Positions 1 through 9,242 are shown, counted from the stretch's first letter. The stretch: DNA of 34,928 nucleotides from an uncultured Verrucomicrobia subdivision 3 bacterium (GCA_903911825.1 CAIWFB010000330.1:1-34928); one strand, 5' to 3'. Notes: a model not told the origin generated them from the letters alone. Made by a program: numbers and translations.

Positions 1-585
1 GTGACGTTCGTCCACAAGGGCAACATCATGAAATACACCGAAGGCGCGTTCATGCAATGGGGCTACCAACTCGCGCGCGAAGAATACGGCGCGGAACTCG
101 TGGATGGCGGTCCGTGGTGCAAAATTCCCGAAGGCAAACGCGGCGCGGGTCTGATGTTCAAGGACAGCATCGCCGACATCACGCTCCAGCAGATTCTCAC
201 GCGCCCGAATGAGTTTGAAGTCATCGCCACGCTCAACCTCAACGGCGATTACTTGAGCGACGCGCTGGCGGCGCAAGTCGGTGGCATCGGCATCGCGCCC
301 GGCGGCAACATCAACAACATGACCGGTCACGCGATTTTTGAAGCCACGCACGGCACGGCGCCGAAATATGCGAACAAAGACGTCGTGAATCCCGGCTCTG
401 TCATTCTCTCCGGCGAAATGATGTTCCGCTATATGGGCTGGAACGAGGCGGCGGATCTCATTCTCAAAGGTCTCAACGGCGCCATCGGCAGCAAGCGCGT
501 CACTTACGACTTCGCCCGCCAGATGACCGGCGCGACCGAAATTAAGTGCAGCGAATTCGGCGACAACATCATCGCGCACATGTAA
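1..585 (+). CDS. icd: NADP-dependent isocitrate dehydrogenase, 3' part (5'-truncated by window edge)
   Basis: The last 194 residues of isocitrate dehydrogenase, the TCA-cycle enzyme that oxidises isocitrate to 2-oxoglutarate in the cytoplasm. The sequence follows the E. coli-type enzyme closely: the stretch beginning [14 protein letters not shown], the metal/substrate region around NLNGDYLSD, and the cofactor loop [19 protein letters not shown], whose HGTAPKYA is typical of NADP-dependent members. It ends with [12 protein letters not shown], a normal C-terminus. The GTG at base 1 is an internal valine codon, not a start, because about 220 N-terminal residues of the family are missing. A strong terminator follows 18 bases after the stop. 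Confidence 0.96.
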   Translation: MTFVHKGNIMKYTEGAFMQWGYQLAREEYGAELVDGGPWCKIPEGKRGAGLMFKDSIADITLQQILTRPNEFEVIATLNLNGDYLSDALAAQVGGIGIAPGGNINNMTGHAIFEATHGTAPKYANKDVVNPGSVILSGEMMFRYMGWNEAADLILKGLNGAIGSKRVTYDFARQMTGATEIKCSEFGDNIIAHM

Positions 586-602
586 TCCACTCTGAAAACA
601 CG

Positions 603-642
603 AACGGCGGTGGTCATTGTGACCACCGCCGTTTTGTTTTTT
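603..642 (+). terminator. Rho-independent terminator after icd
   Basis: A perfect 14-bp stem (AACGGCGGTGGTCA, 3-base loop TTG, then its complement) followed by TTGTTTTTT. It lies between the convergent stops of icd (585) and the minus-strand aminotransferase (651). The U-run serves the plus strand best. Confidence 0.93.
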
Positions 643-650
643 AGATCGTA

Positions 651-2081
651 TTAACGCGCCCGCTGCGTGATGGCCATCTTTCCGATGCGGGTCAACACAT
701 CCCAAGCCGGTCCGGGGAATTTGTGCATCTGCACCATGACGTCCTCGAAGGCTTTGAGGAAATAATCAGCATCCGCTTGCGAAATGACGAGCGGCGGGAG
801 CAGTTTCACCACGTCCACGTTGTGGCCGGCGACTTGCGTGATGATGTGATGTTTGTCGAGCAACGGAATCACCGCCGCTTGCGGGAACAAGCTCTTGTCG
901 AGCGTGTGACACGTCGTCCACGCGATCTTAAGCGAGAGAGATTTCGGCGAACCAAATTCGATACCCGTCATCAGACCGCGCCAGCGGACTTCCTTCATGA
1001 ATTCAAAGCGCGGCATCATTGCCGTCAAACCGTTGCCAATGTAGTCGCCCATCTTGGCGGCGTTGGCGATGAGGTTTTCGCGGTCGAGCACATCGAGCGC
1101 TGCGAGCCCGGCGGCCATCGCAAAACTGCCTTGGCTGAACGTGGAACTGTGGACCACCGAACGCGACATGGAGGAGAAAACTTTCTCGTGAATCCATTTT
1201 TTACATAGCACCGCGCCTACGGGAACGAAGCCGGCAGAAAGAGTTTTAGCAAGAATGACGATGTCGGGATCAACCGCGCCTTCGTGTTCGATAGCGAGAA
1301 ATTTTCCAGTGCGGCCCATGCCAGACTGAACTTCGTCGTCAATAAACAGCGCGCCATGTTTGCGGCAGAGTTGTTGCGCGGCGAGCAAGTAACCGGGCGC
1401 GGGTAGATTCACGCCTTTACCTTGGATCGGTTCCACCATGAAACCGGCGACGTCGCCTTTTTTCAATTCGGCTTCGAGCGCGTCCAAATCGTTAAACGGA
1501 ATCATCCGGCAGTCCGGCAGAAACGGGCCGAAGCCATCGCGAAAAGAATCATCGCCATTCACCGACAAAGCGCCGGTGCTCAAGCCGTGGAAAGCTTTCT
1601 TCGCATGGATAATGGCCGGCTTGCCGGTAGCGCACTTCGCGTATTTGATGGCCGTTTCCACGCCTTCCGCGCCCGAGTTGGTGAAGAACACCATGTCGAG
1701 TTCGTTCGGCATGCGCTTCTTCAACTCGGCGGCGAGCAAGCCGGAGAGCAACGGCGCTTCCATCTTCACGAGGCTCGGATAATCGGCGTCGAGAAATTCT
1801 TTGAGAATGCGGCGAACTTCGGGATGGTTGCGGCCTAGACCAAAGACGCCGTAGCCGCTCAGCAAATCGAGATACTTGTCACCTTTCACGTCCCACAGAT
1901 ACGGGCCTTCGGCGCGCGTGTAGCAGCGATCAAAGCCAATCGTCTTTAGTGTTTTGACGTTGACGGGATTGATGTGCTCGGCGTGCAGTTCGTAATTCTG
2001 ACCGGCGTGCTCTTTAACGAGCGCGACGATGTCCAAGGGTGGACGGGCGGCAGGCGGAATAGATGCAGTTGGCGACGACAT
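651..2081 (-). CDS. Class III PLP-dependent aminotransferase, HpnO-like
   Basis: A 476-residue cytoplasmic aminotransferase of fold type I, class III. Visible landmarks are the YLDLLSGYGVFGLGRNHP substrate-side motif, FFTNSGAEGVETAIKYAK (PLP phosphate binding), VEPIQGKGVNLP, the LFIDDEVQSGMGRTG cofactor-aspartate motif, and the Schiff-base lysine in ILAKTLSAGFVPVGA at about residue 280. The N-terminal HINPVNVKTLKTIGFDR and the C-terminal VVKLLPPLVIS resemble the subgroup that includes HpnO (aminobacteriohopanetriol formation) more than acetylornithine or GABA aminotransferases. An HpnD-like gene lies 8 kb away, which fits a hopanoid role, but the substrate cannot be fixed from sequence. The start is the first ATG, 48 bases downstream of the ROK gene's stop on the same strand. 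Confidence 0.85.
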   Translation of the reverse strand: MSSPTASIPPAARPPLDIVALVKEHAGQNYELHAEHINPVNVKTLKTIGFDRCYTRAEGPYLWDVKGDKYLDLLSGYGVFGLGRNHPEVRRILKEFLDADYPSLVKMEAPLLSGLLAAELKKRMPNELDMVFFTNSGAEGVETAIKYAKCATGKPAIIHAKKAFHGLSTGALSVNGDDSFRDGFGPFLPDCRMIPFNDLDALEAELKKGDVAGFMVEPIQGKGVNLPAPGYLLAAQQLCRKHGALFIDDEVQSGMGRTGKFLAIEHEGAVDPDIVILAKTLSAGFVPVGAVLCKKWIHEKVFSSMSRSVVHSSTFSQGSFAMAAGLAALDVLDRENLIANAAKMGDYIGNGLTAMMPRFEFMKEVRWRGLMTGIEFGSPKSLSLKIAWTTCHTLDKSLFPQAAVIPLLDKHHIITQVAGHNVDVVKLLPPLVISQADADYFLKAFEDVMVQMHKFPGPAWDVLTRIGKMAITQRAR

Positions 2082-2129
2082 TGAGAACTATTTTATCACA
2101 TCACCGCCGGAATCAAAAAACTTTCTACG

Positions 2130-3014
2130 TCAAACGCCGACGAGCGCCGCGCCGAAGACGCCAGCGGAATCGCCCAATTGATGCTGCACGATGGGCGTTA
2201 CTAATTCGTCGGTGAAAACATACTTACGCACCGCCGCCACGCCTTCGGTGTAAACGGCTTTGAAATTAGAAACGCCGCCGCCGATGACTACGATGTCAGG
2301 ATCCAGAATATCAATCAGGTTCGCCAGTGCGCGACCGAAGCGATCGAAGAACCAATTCATGAATTCCACCGCCTGCGGTTCCCCAGCGAAATACGCCGCT
2401 TCGACTTCCTTGAGTGGACGCTGCACGCCGTATTTCTCGGCATAGCGTTTTTCCAAACCGCCGCCGCTGATGTAAGTCTCGGTGCAACCGCGTTGACCGC
2501 AGTAGCACAGCGGTCCTTGCGGATCGAGGCTCATATGGCCCCACTCGCCCGCGATGGCTTGGGCGCCGGTAAATACTTCGCCCTTGTATACAATCCCGCC
2601 GCCGCAGCCCGTGCCCATGATGATGCCGAAAACCAACTTCTTTCCCCTGCCCGCCCCGAGTAACGCCTCGGCCATCGCGAAACAGTTGGCGTCGTTTTGG
2701 ATCTCAATTTTCCGGCCGAGCAGTTTTTCCAAATCCGCCTTCACGGGCTGCCCATTCATGCAGACGGTGTTGGAATTTTTCAGCAACCCGGTGTGCGGCG
2801 AAATCGCACCAGGTGTGCCGATACCGAACGTCGTGGGTTGACCGGGCACGTTAGCCACCAGCTCGTCGTGGATGGATTTCAGCCGTTGAAGAATGTGCCG
2901 ATAGCCATGTTCGCGTTCCGTGGGGATGCGCTTGCGAACAATTTCCCTGCCGCTGGCATCCAAAACGACGCCCTCGATTTTCGTGCCCCCCAGATCAATG
3001 CCGATACGATACAT
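2130..3014 (-). CDS. ROK-family sugar kinase (glucokinase/fructokinase type)
   Basis: A 294-residue ROK kinase that would phosphorylate a hexose with ATP in the cytoplasm. It starts with the phosphate-binding motif DLGGTK (residues 7-12). It also has the substrate motif IQNDANCFAMAE, the second phosphate motif GIIMGTGCGGG, the EWGHM catalytic/Zn-ligand region, and the ROK zinc motif CYCGQRGC followed by ETYISG. There is no N-terminal DNA-binding domain, so this is a kinase and not a NagC/XylR-type regulator. Full length. The sequence alone does not separate glucokinase from fructokinase (Mak-like). It sits between the aminotransferase and the lyase on the same strand, with short gaps. Confidence 0.9.
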   Translation of the reverse strand: MYRIGIDLGGTKIEGVVLDASGREIVRKRIPTEREHGYRHILQRLKSIHDELVANVPGQPTTFGIGTPGAISPHTGLLKNSNTVCMNGQPVKADLEKLLGRKIEIQNDANCFAMAEALLGAGRGKKLVFGIIMGTGCGGGIVYKGEVFTGAQAIAGEWGHMSLDPQGPLCYCGQRGCTETYISGGGLEKRYAEKYGVQRPLKEVEAAYFAGEPQAVEFMNWFFDRFGRALANLIDILDPDIVVIGGGVSNFKAVYTEGVAAVRKYVFTDELVTPIVQHQLGDSAGVFGAALVGV

Positions 3015-3080
3015 ATTAAAATGGACCGCCAGAATGCAGTGCTACTTCGGAAAATTCAATCGCGCAGAGACTGGCGCGAA

Positions 3081-4973
3081 CTATTTTTTTACCGGCTCGA
3101 TCTTGAAGATGAAATTGCCGCTGGTGATTTTATTTTTGAATACAAAGCCCAAACGTGTGGGCTGACGCTTACAAAGCATGTCTTCATCCAATACTTCTTG
3201 TTTCAACTCAAACGGCTGGCCTTCGGTCGCAATCGTCACGATCGCCGAGCTGTCGCCATCGGTGATTTGCAGCCGGTTGGCCTCCAGCTTTTGCACCTTG
3301 CCCCACGTCACGAGCGCCGTCTCAAAAGCCGTGGGCTGGGAAAGTTGGATCTCATCACGGACTTCGAGCGACGGATTCGCACCACGCTGAAATGTGAAAG
3401 TGCGTTCCAATTTCTGTAACGCCGGCACTGCGTAGGCCGAACGGATATCTAATTTGAACACATCCGCCGCCGCCGTGAAATTCGTCTCCAAAATCACGGC
3501 TTGAGCCGCGCGTCCCGTGCGCTGCAATTGCCCGCCAATGACCGGCACCGCGTGGCCGTAGGAACTCAACACCGTGCTGTCATAACGCTTGCCGCTAAAT
3601 GTGCGAGCGGTATAAACCTCACCACCCGGATCGCAGATGACTTGCGCCGCGCCGACATACACGCCAAAGCTGCCCACATCGTTATGATTGTGTGGCTCGT
3701 CGTTGTGACCGCCCTTGAGCGCGACGGCGAAAGCCGGATTACTTTCCGTTGTGCGGGAAATCAGCACGCCGCCGAACGGAAAGAAGCTTCGCAGCGGATT
3801 ATCGTTCGTGGTTTTGAGCTGACGAACTCGCGGCAGATTTTCCGGCGCGCTCGCAAACATCAGGGACAACGCCAGCCCTTTCATCTCCTGCGGCAGCGGA
3901 CCGGTTTCCTGGCTCAAGCCAAGCCGCCGCGTGAGGTAAGCCGTTAAATCCGCCGCTGGCTTCGAGCCGGGCGTGCAATCGGCAATGCTCGGATAAATCC
4001 CAGGGAGCACTTCGCTGCGCAAACAGAATAGCGCGGGCTGAATGGCGGCTTCGTCGTTCAACAGGTCAATTTTCCCGCCCGTGGCGCGCCGCAACGCTTC
4101 CGTCGCCAAAATATCGTGACCGTAACCGTAGTTCCAATAGCCGATACCTTCCGCGCAATAACCATCCGGCGTGAAACCCATCAGCGAATTACGAATGAGC
4201 CGTTCGCCCGCCGCCGAATAGAACGCGCGATCCGCCACCGACGGCTCCAGCGCCAACGCCGTAAAGACGATATTCCCGACGCAAACCGCATTCCAATTCA
4301 TCTTAGCCCGCAACCAGAACGCCTCCCGCTGACGGCCTTCCACCATCGCCCGAAACGGTTCCAACACACGACGACGCACCTGGTCTCGGATCAGTTTGCG
4401 GGTGGCGGGCGACAGTTTATCGCCCAGAATAAAATCCATCTGCGCTAGTTCCGTAGCCAATCCCGTTGCGCCCAAGTCTGGAACGATTTCTTTGCCCTTA
4501 AAATTGGCGAGGCTGCGGTCGTGCGCCGGCAACACCCACGTTTTCTCAGCGCAAAGGGCGGCAATGGTCTGCTCCAACGCGGGCAAAAAACGACCGCGAT
4601 TTTCCAACGCCTCCGCCAGCGTCAACGTGACAATCCGATTGCGCCGATTGCTCGCCACTTTTTGAAAGCGAGTGCGATTGCCATTCTGGGAAAATTCGAG
4701 AAATAAACTGTCCGGTTGGTCGGGCAACGCCTTGGTGCGCAGTTTTTCGGCGTCGGCAACAGTATCGGCGAACAGCGGCAAGGTCGCCATCTTGGCCCAC
4801 GCTGCGCGGTCGGTGATGGGCGCCCCAAAACCAGCTGGTTGCGCGGGCAACCACTGGGCGATTTGTTGGAGGCGATTGGTATCGAGCGTTTCCGCAGCGC
4901 GCAAAGCGCCCACGGAGACGAGGCAAGCGAAGGACAATAAGAGCGCTGGCGCAAGGCGGCGAAAAATTTTCAT
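3081..4973 (-). CDS. Exported heparinase II/III-like polysaccharide lyase
   Basis: A 630-residue protein with a cleavable-looking signal peptide (MKIFRRLAPALLLSFACLVSVGALRA) and therefore exported. The N-terminal half is helical and fits the alpha/alpha toroid of PL lyases. The C-terminal half carries the heparinase II/III signature GGHNDEPHNHNDVGSFGVY at about residues 420-440, then YTARTF and SSYGHAVPVIGG, containing the His and Tyr residues expected for beta-elimination of uronic-acid polysaccharides. An upstream in-frame ATG at 5072 would run into secA and remove the signal peptide from the N-terminus, so I start at 4973. The substrate (heparin-like, alginate or other uronan) is not determinable. 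It lies 50 bases downstream of secA. Confidence 0.88.
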   Translation of the reverse strand: MKIFRRLAPALLLSFACLVSVGALRAAETLDTNRLQQIAQWLPAQPAGFGAPITDRAAWAKMATLPLFADTVADAEKLRTKALPDQPDSLFLEFSQNGNRTRFQKVASNRRNRIVTLTLAEALENRGRFLPALEQTIAALCAEKTWVLPAHDRSLANFKGKEIVPDLGATGLATELAQMDFILGDKLSPATRKLIRDQVRRRVLEPFRAMVEGRQREAFWLRAKMNWNAVCVGNIVFTALALEPSVADRAFYSAAGERLIRNSLMGFTPDGYCAEGIGYWNYGYGHDILATEALRRATGGKIDLLNDEAAIQPALFCLRSEVLPGIYPSIADCTPGSKPAADLTAYLTRRLGLSQETGPLPQEMKGLALSLMFASAPENLPRVRQLKTTNDNPLRSFFPFGGVLISRTTESNPAFAVALKGGHNDEPHNHNDVGSFGVYVGAAQVICDPGGEVYTARTFSGKRYDSTVLSSYGHAVPVIGGQLQRTGRAAQAVILETNFTAAADVFKLDIRSAYAVPALQKLERTFTFQRGANPSLEVRDEIQLSQPTAFETALVTWGKVQKLEANRLQITDGDSSAIVTIATEGQPFELKQEVLDEDMLCKRQPTRLGFVFKNKITSGNFIFKIEPVKK

Positions 4974-5023
4974 TCCAGATGATTCCCTAGTTTCTGGAAC
5001 AGACGCCGCCTGCCACGGATTGG

Positions 5024-8000
5024 TTACTTCCCGCAGCAACTCTTGTATTTCTTGCCGCTGCCGCAGGGGCACGGGTCGTTGCGACCGACTTTGGGGCCGG
5101 TGCGCACGGGCTTGGCCTTGGCTTGTGCTTCAGCGGCGTTCGCGGCTTCGCTGACGACGTCGCTGGCTTTTTTGCCGGAAGCATCGGCAGTGGGCGAGCT
5201 GAACGCGCTCGTCGTAGTGTGTAAGGTCTGTTGCGGCGCATTACGAAGGAAATTTTCAAACGCCAACAAGCTTGATGCACTGCGGAAGACGTTGTGACAG
5301 ATCTCCGTCTTCACATTGGTCATCAGTTCGTCGAAAATCTTGAACGCTTCGGCTTTGTATTCCAGCAACGGATCGCGCTGGCCGTGAGCCCGGAGGCCGA
5401 TGCTGTGACGCAGGCTGTCCATGTCGTAGAGATGTTCCTGCCACAATTTATCAATGGCCTGAAGAATCGTGTAGCGCTCGACGGTCGCGAGTTTTTCGGG
5501 TTCCTCGAAACTGACTTTGAGTTCGTAAGCTTTGCGGATGGCGTCGCTAATGAAATTCACGATGGCGAACTGCGCTTCGTTGAGGCCGTCGAACAGGGAT
5601 CCTTCAACCGGCTTCTCCGTGCCAGCTTGCCCAGCTTTGATGATTTCGCCTTCGGGCATGCCGAGCGGGAAATTCAAGTTCACCCAATCGGCGAGCGAAC
5701 GAATTTTCCATTCGCCCATGTCTTCAGCAGTGCTTGTGAACTGCTCAACCTTAAGGATCACGACTTCTTCGATGATGTCCATGAGGCGATCGCGCACGTC
5801 GTCGCTATTAATGATTTCGTTGCGGAAGCCGTAGATGACTTCGCGCTGTTTGTTCATAACGTCGTCGTATTCGAGCGTGCGTTTGCGCTGTTGAAAATTA
5901 TGGCCCTCGACGCGTTTCTGCGCCTGCTGAATGGAACGATTCAGCAGACCGTGCTTGAGCTCTTCGCCTTCTTCGAGACCCATGCGCTCCATTAATTTCA
6001 CGATGCGATCGCTACCGAACAGGCGCATCAAATCGTCTTCTAGCGAAATAAAAAAGTGCGAGGAACCCGGATCGCCCTGACGCGAACAACGACCGCGCAA
6101 CTGGCGGTCAATACGGCGCGATTCGTGACGTTCCGTGCCGAGCACGTGCAAGCCGCCAACGGCCGCGACGCCTTCGCCGAGTTTGATGTCCGTGCCACGA
6201 CCCGCCATGTTCGTGGCGATGGTAATGGCGCCGCGCTGACCGGCGCGGGAAACAATTTCGGCTTCCTGCTGGTGATATTTTGCGTTGAGGACGGAGTGAA
6301 TGAGGCCGTCTTTCTTCAATAGGCGCGAAAGCATTTCACTGGATTCCACGGAGACGGTGCCGACGAGAATCGGGCGACCCAGCGCGTGTTGCTCTTTGAT
6401 CTCACGGACGACGGCGTTGAATTTTTCGCGGCGTGTCTTGTAAACGGAGTCGTCCGAATCTTTGCGGATGTTCGGACGATTCGTGGGCACGGTCATCACG
6501 CCGAGCTTGTAGATGTCGAAAAATTCCTGCGCTTCGGTTTCCGCCGTGCCGGTCATGCCCGCCAGTTTGGTGTAGAGGCGGAAATAATTCTGGATCGTGA
6601 TCGTGGCGAGCGTCTGCGTTTCGCGCTCGATGGACACGCCTTCTTTCGCTTCAACGGCTTGGTGCAAACCATCGCTCCAACGGCGACCCGCCATCAGCCG
6701 GCCCGTGTGTTGATCTACGATGATGACTTTATTTTCCTGCACGACGTATTCCACGTCCACCTGATACAGCGAGTAGGCTTTAAGCAATTGCGAGATGGCG
6801 TGCATCTTCTGCGCTTTGCTTTCGAACTCCGCCTGCAACTTGGTTTTGATCTCCAAGCGCTTGCGCGCGTCGGTTTCCGGTCCGACATCCACGTCGTGCA
6901 ACAACGTGTTCAAATCCGGCAACACGAAGGCATCTGGGTCTTGCGGACTGATGTAACTGCGGCCTTTTTCAGTAAGATCGGCTTCGTGACTCTTCTCATC
7001 CATCGCGAAGAGCAATTCTTCCTTCTCACGGTAGAGATCCACTTTCTTCTGATCCTTGTGCAACTCCAACTCGGAGCGATTCATCATGCCGGCGAGCTGC
7101 GGATTCTCCAAAATTTTCAGCAACGCTTCCGATTTCGGATAGCCGGTCTTCACGCGGAAGAGCAGCAAGCCAATCTGATTCTCCAACGCGCCCGCGTCTT
7201 TGACCGCTGAACCGTCGGTGGGATTCAGTTTCTTGATGAGTTCGTCAGCTTCTTTGAGGAAGCGAGTGCAGAGCTGCTGCTGTGCGCGGACGAGACCTTC
7301 CACCGTGGGTTTCCACTGGGCGTATTGTTCGTCGAACGTGTGCACCGCCGGACCGCTGATGATGAGCGGCGTGCGGGCTTCATCGATGAGAATGGAGTCC
7401 ACTTCGTCCACGATGGCGAAGTAATGGCCACGTTGAACTTGCTCTTCCTTGCGGAGCGCCATGCCGTTGTCGCGCAGGTAATCGAAGCCGAATTCGGAAT
7501 TCGTGCCGTAAGTGATGTCGCAATAATACTGCTCGCGCCGCACTTTCGGCGATTGGTCATGTAGAATGCAACCAACCGTGAGACCGAGAAATTTATAGAC
7601 CGCGCCCATCCATTCCGAGTCACGCGAGGCGAGGTAATCATTCACCGTCACGACGTGAACGCCGCGACCAGTCAGGGCATTCAGGTAAACCGGCAACGTG
7701 CCGACGAGAGTTTTGCCTTCGCCCGTGGCCATTTCCGAAATGCGTCCGGTATGCAGCGAGTAACCACCAATCAATTGCACGTCGAACGGCACCATTTCCC
7801 AACGAATCGGATGATTGCGCACGATGACGTCTTGGCCGCAGAGGCGACGGCAGGCATTTTTCACCACGGCGAACGCTTCCGGCAGAATGGCTTCGAGCTT
7901 GGCGGCGAGTTCGGCGTTGTCTTCGATGAGCGCGAGTTCGGCTTTCCACGCGGCGGTTTTGGCGCGCAGTTCGTCATCAGAAAGCTTTTGGAGACCGGCT

Positions 8001-8089
8001 TCAAACTCATTGATCCGCGCCACCACGGGGCGGATCTTCTTCACATCACGGTCGTTCTTGGAGCCAAAAATCGCTTTGAAAAAATTCAC
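5024..8089 (-). CDS. secA: Preprotein translocase ATPase SecA
   Basis: A 1021-residue SecA, the motor that pushes unfolded preproteins through SecYEG. It shows the Q/Walker A region MATGEGKTL (GEGKT at residues 123-127), the DEVDSILIDEARTPLIISG motif (DEVD at 228-231), the second ATPase half (LAGMTGTAETEAQEF, TNMAGRGTDIKLGEGV), the helical scaffold, and a C-terminal SEC-C zinc motif NDPCPCGSGKKYKSCC used for SecB/lipid contact. Compared with the E. coli protein it carries about 80 extra residues (roughly 275-355) before the conserved DEKSHEADLTEKG segment. Large insertions at this point are known in SecA of several phyla. Single full-length copy. Confidence 0.98.
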   Translation of the reverse strand: MNFFKAIFGSKNDRDVKKIRPVVARINEFEAGLQKLSDDELRAKTAAWKAELALIEDNAELAAKLEAILPEAFAVVKNACRRLCGQDVIVRNHPIRWEMVPFDVQLIGGYSLHTGRISEMATGEGKTLVGTLPVYLNALTGRGVHVVTVNDYLASRDSEWMGAVYKFLGLTVGCILHDQSPKVRREQYYCDITYGTNSEFGFDYLRDNGMALRKEEQVQRGHYFAIVDEVDSILIDEARTPLIISGPAVHTFDEQYAQWKPTVEGLVRAQQQLCTRFLKEADELIKKLNPTDGSAVKDAGALENQIGLLLFRVKTGYPKSEALLKILENPQLAGMMNRSELELHKDQKKVDLYREKEELLFAMDEKSHEADLTEKGRSYISPQDPDAFVLPDLNTLLHDVDVGPETDARKRLEIKTKLQAEFESKAQKMHAISQLLKAYSLYQVDVEYVVQENKVIIVDQHTGRLMAGRRWSDGLHQAVEAKEGVSIERETQTLATITIQNYFRLYTKLAGMTGTAETEAQEFFDIYKLGVMTVPTNRPNIRKDSDDSVYKTRREKFNAVVREIKEQHALGRPILVGTVSVESSEMLSRLLKKDGLIHSVLNAKYHQQEAEIVSRAGQRGAITIATNMAGRGTDIKLGEGVAAVGGLHVLGTERHESRRIDRQLRGRCSRQGDPGSSHFFISLEDDLMRLFGSDRIVKLMERMGLEEGEELKHGLLNRSIQQAQKRVEGHNFQQRKRTLEYDDVMNKQREVIYGFRNEIINSDDVRDRLMDIIEEVVILKVEQFTSTAEDMGEWKIRSLADWVNLNFPLGMPEGEIIKAGQAGTEKPVEGSLFDGLNEAQFAIVNFISDAIRKAYELKVSFEEPEKLATVERYTILQAIDKLWQEHLYDMDSLRHSIGLRAHGQRDPLLEYKAEAFKIFDELMTNVKTEICHNVFRSASSLLAFENFLRNAPQQTLHTTTSAFSSPTADASGKKASDVVSEAANAAEAQAKAKPVRTGPKVGRNDPCPCGSGKKYKSCCGK

Positions 8090-8417
8090 AAATATCTTTC
8101 GGTAACTATGGTTAAAAATGAGTGAACACGCTACGCGATGGCAGGCGTAGGGTCAAAGCGAAAGAACTTCAGGAGTAGCCGGGTTTTGGTCTGGAGCGCG
8201 GGCTTTAGCCCGCTTCAACGCTCGCTGGACTAGCCGTGGTGAAGTGCCATAGATGCCGCGCTCCGACGGATTCCCGTTTCCGGTCTGCGGTTGGTTTTGG
8301 CAGTTCAATAATGAGGCGAGCCGCCGGGAAAACTGGTGGCTAGACAAGCCCTAAACTTAAATTTATGGTCGCAACCAGTGAAAGTAATAAACAACAAAAC
8401 TATAGCACGGACTTAAT
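8090..8417. other. Non-coding stretch upstream of secA with one REP-like palindrome
   Basis: There is no credible gene in these 330 bases. The only long frame, on the minus strand at 8153-8347, has low-complexity composition and no recognisable motif. The stretch should hold the secA promoter (minus strand) and, to the right, the chromosome side of the integron-like cassette. The rightmost 80 bases (8350-8417) are clearly AT-richer than the surrounding genes. Confidence 0.6.
8198..8213. repeat. Short REP-like palindrome
   Basis: GCGGGCT-TT-AGCCCGC is a perfect 7-bp stem with a 2-base loop inside non-coding DNA, flanked by GGAGC and TTCAACGC. Palindromes built on GCGGGCTTTAGCCCGC occur as dispersed repeats in many bacterial genomes. 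I see only this one copy here. Confidence 0.5.
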
Positions 8418-8418
8418 G

Positions 8419-8806
8419 TTAGGCCACGAGCAATATGATGCCAATGCTTCATAGCACATCGGAGAAGAAGAAGTTTGGAGTGCTTCTTTTTGCCTCATTT
8501 GTGCTGCCATGCTTGAGCTTCGTTATTTTGTTTCTAGAGTATGGCGTGCTTAATTTTGGCGACAGTGATTTCCCGCCTTATCAGCCTGATACGCTTTTTG
8601 AGAGAGCTTTCAATATTGCTTGGTTTGCAGTTACGGTTGGTGCTGGGTTGGCTTGGTTATGTTTCATCATTTATGTCAGTGTGCTTTTATTTAGAGCTAT
8701 CAAGCGACGCGTGGCCTAACAAGTCGCCGAGCCAACAGCCGCTGCTCATCGCCGTTCCGCTGTTGCGGTTCACGCCGCGAGTCGGCGGTGCTTTAGCTTT
8801 TGGTCG
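8419..8806 (+). mobile_element. Solitary integron-type gene cassette (attC-bounded)
   Basis: A 388-bp unit bounded on the left by the core site GTTAGGC (8418-8424; recombination falls between G and TT) and on the right by GTTAGCC (8806-8812). It contains one ORF beginning 16 bases after the left core and ending inside an attC-like site. If circularised, the right G joins TTAGGC and gives GTTAGGC, the exact complement of the inverse core GCCTAAC at 8714-8720, as expected for a real cassette. Base composition is more AT-rich than the flanking genes. No intI gene or second cassette is visible, so it would be a lone cassette at a secondary site or a remnant of an array. Confidence 0.68.
8435..8719 (+). 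CDS. Cassette-borne small membrane protein, unknown function
   Basis: A 94-residue protein with two predicted membrane spans (about residues 14-34, FGVLLFASFVLPCLSFVILFL, and 62-86, IAWFAVTVGAGLAWLCFIIYVSVLLF) joined by an acidic loop, and a basic tail RAIKRRVA. I do not recognise the family. Small orphan membrane proteins are common integron cassette cargo. The TAA stop is part of the inverse core site GCCTAAC of the attC that follows, and the start lies just inside the left core site. This is standard cassette geometry, with almost no non-coding DNA. A second ATG one codon in (8438) could also be used. Confidence 0.75.
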   Translation: MMPMLHSTSEKKKFGVLLFASFVLPCLSFVILFLEYGVLNFGDSDFPPYQPDTLFERAFNIAWFAVTVGAGLAWLCFIIYVSVLLFRAIKRRVA

Positions 8807-8812
8807 TTAGCC
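8714..8812 (+). other. attC-like recombination site (59-be) of the cassette
   Basis: A 99-base imperfect hairpin. The outer core GCCTAAC (8714-8720) faces GTTAGCC (8806-8812). The inner pairs are CGCCGA (8725-8730) with TCGGCG (8782-8787) and CAACAGC (8733-8739) with GCTGTTG (8759-8765). These nested, interrupted stems match the folded single-strand form recognised by integron integrases. The arms are asymmetric (4 bases against 18 between the outer and next pair), which is less typical. Confidence 0.65.
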
Positions 8813-8828
8813 CTTCAAAATCTCACCC

Positions 8829-9242
8829 ATGAAAAAAAGCCGTCCCTATTTATTCGCGTTCGTCGCCTTGCTCCTCGGTTGGGTAGGCGGCTCTACGTAT
8901 TCCAGCCGTTTCTACGATCATTCCATCGAACGCTTTCAGTTGCACGCGGCGCACGGCGACGCCTCGGCTCGGCTCGCCACGTTGCAAGCGCTGCGCTCGG
9001 GCGAGACGAATCAGGCGGCGGAATTATTGGAGGGGCAATTGGACGCGCAGGTCATCTTGCTCGGCACCTTGCTCGCCGCGCAACCCGTCGCTCAACGTCC
9101 GGCGACGGAATTTCAATTACTCACCCAAATCCGCGACTATCGCCGCACTCATCCGCGCCAGTCCGCGCAGCCGGCCACCGACCAAAAAGTGGCAGGATTC
9201 CTCAACTGGACCAATGCCTTAGCGGCCCTACCCGGCAAATAA
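8829..9242 (+). CDS. Membrane-anchored or secreted protein of unknown function
   Basis: A 137-residue protein with an N-terminal hydrophobic segment (residues 7-24, YLFAFVALLLGWVGGSTY) that is probably an uncleaved anchor. The helical, alanine- and glutamine-rich remainder carries no recognisable catalytic motif. It follows the cassette directly (16 bases after its attC) and its stop overlaps the stem of the terminator that serves the opposite gene. GC-rich codon use matches the chromosome and not the cassette. Confidence 0.65.
   Translation: MKKSRPYLFAFVALLLGWVGGSTYSSRFYDHSIERFQLHAAHGDASARLATLQALRSGETNQAAELLEGQLDAQVILLGTLLAAQPVAQRPATEFQLLTQIRDYRRTHPRQSAQPATDQKVAGFLNWTNALAALPGK

Noticed and set aside
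723-1208. Long plus-strand frames opposite the aminotransferase (also 1422-1838)
   Set aside because: They are antisense shadows of a clear class III aminotransferase with His/Arg-rich low-information products.
5294-5995. Several 200-plus-codon plus frames opposite secA
   Set aside because: Shadows of SecA codons; Phe/His/Asp-rich and without family motifs.
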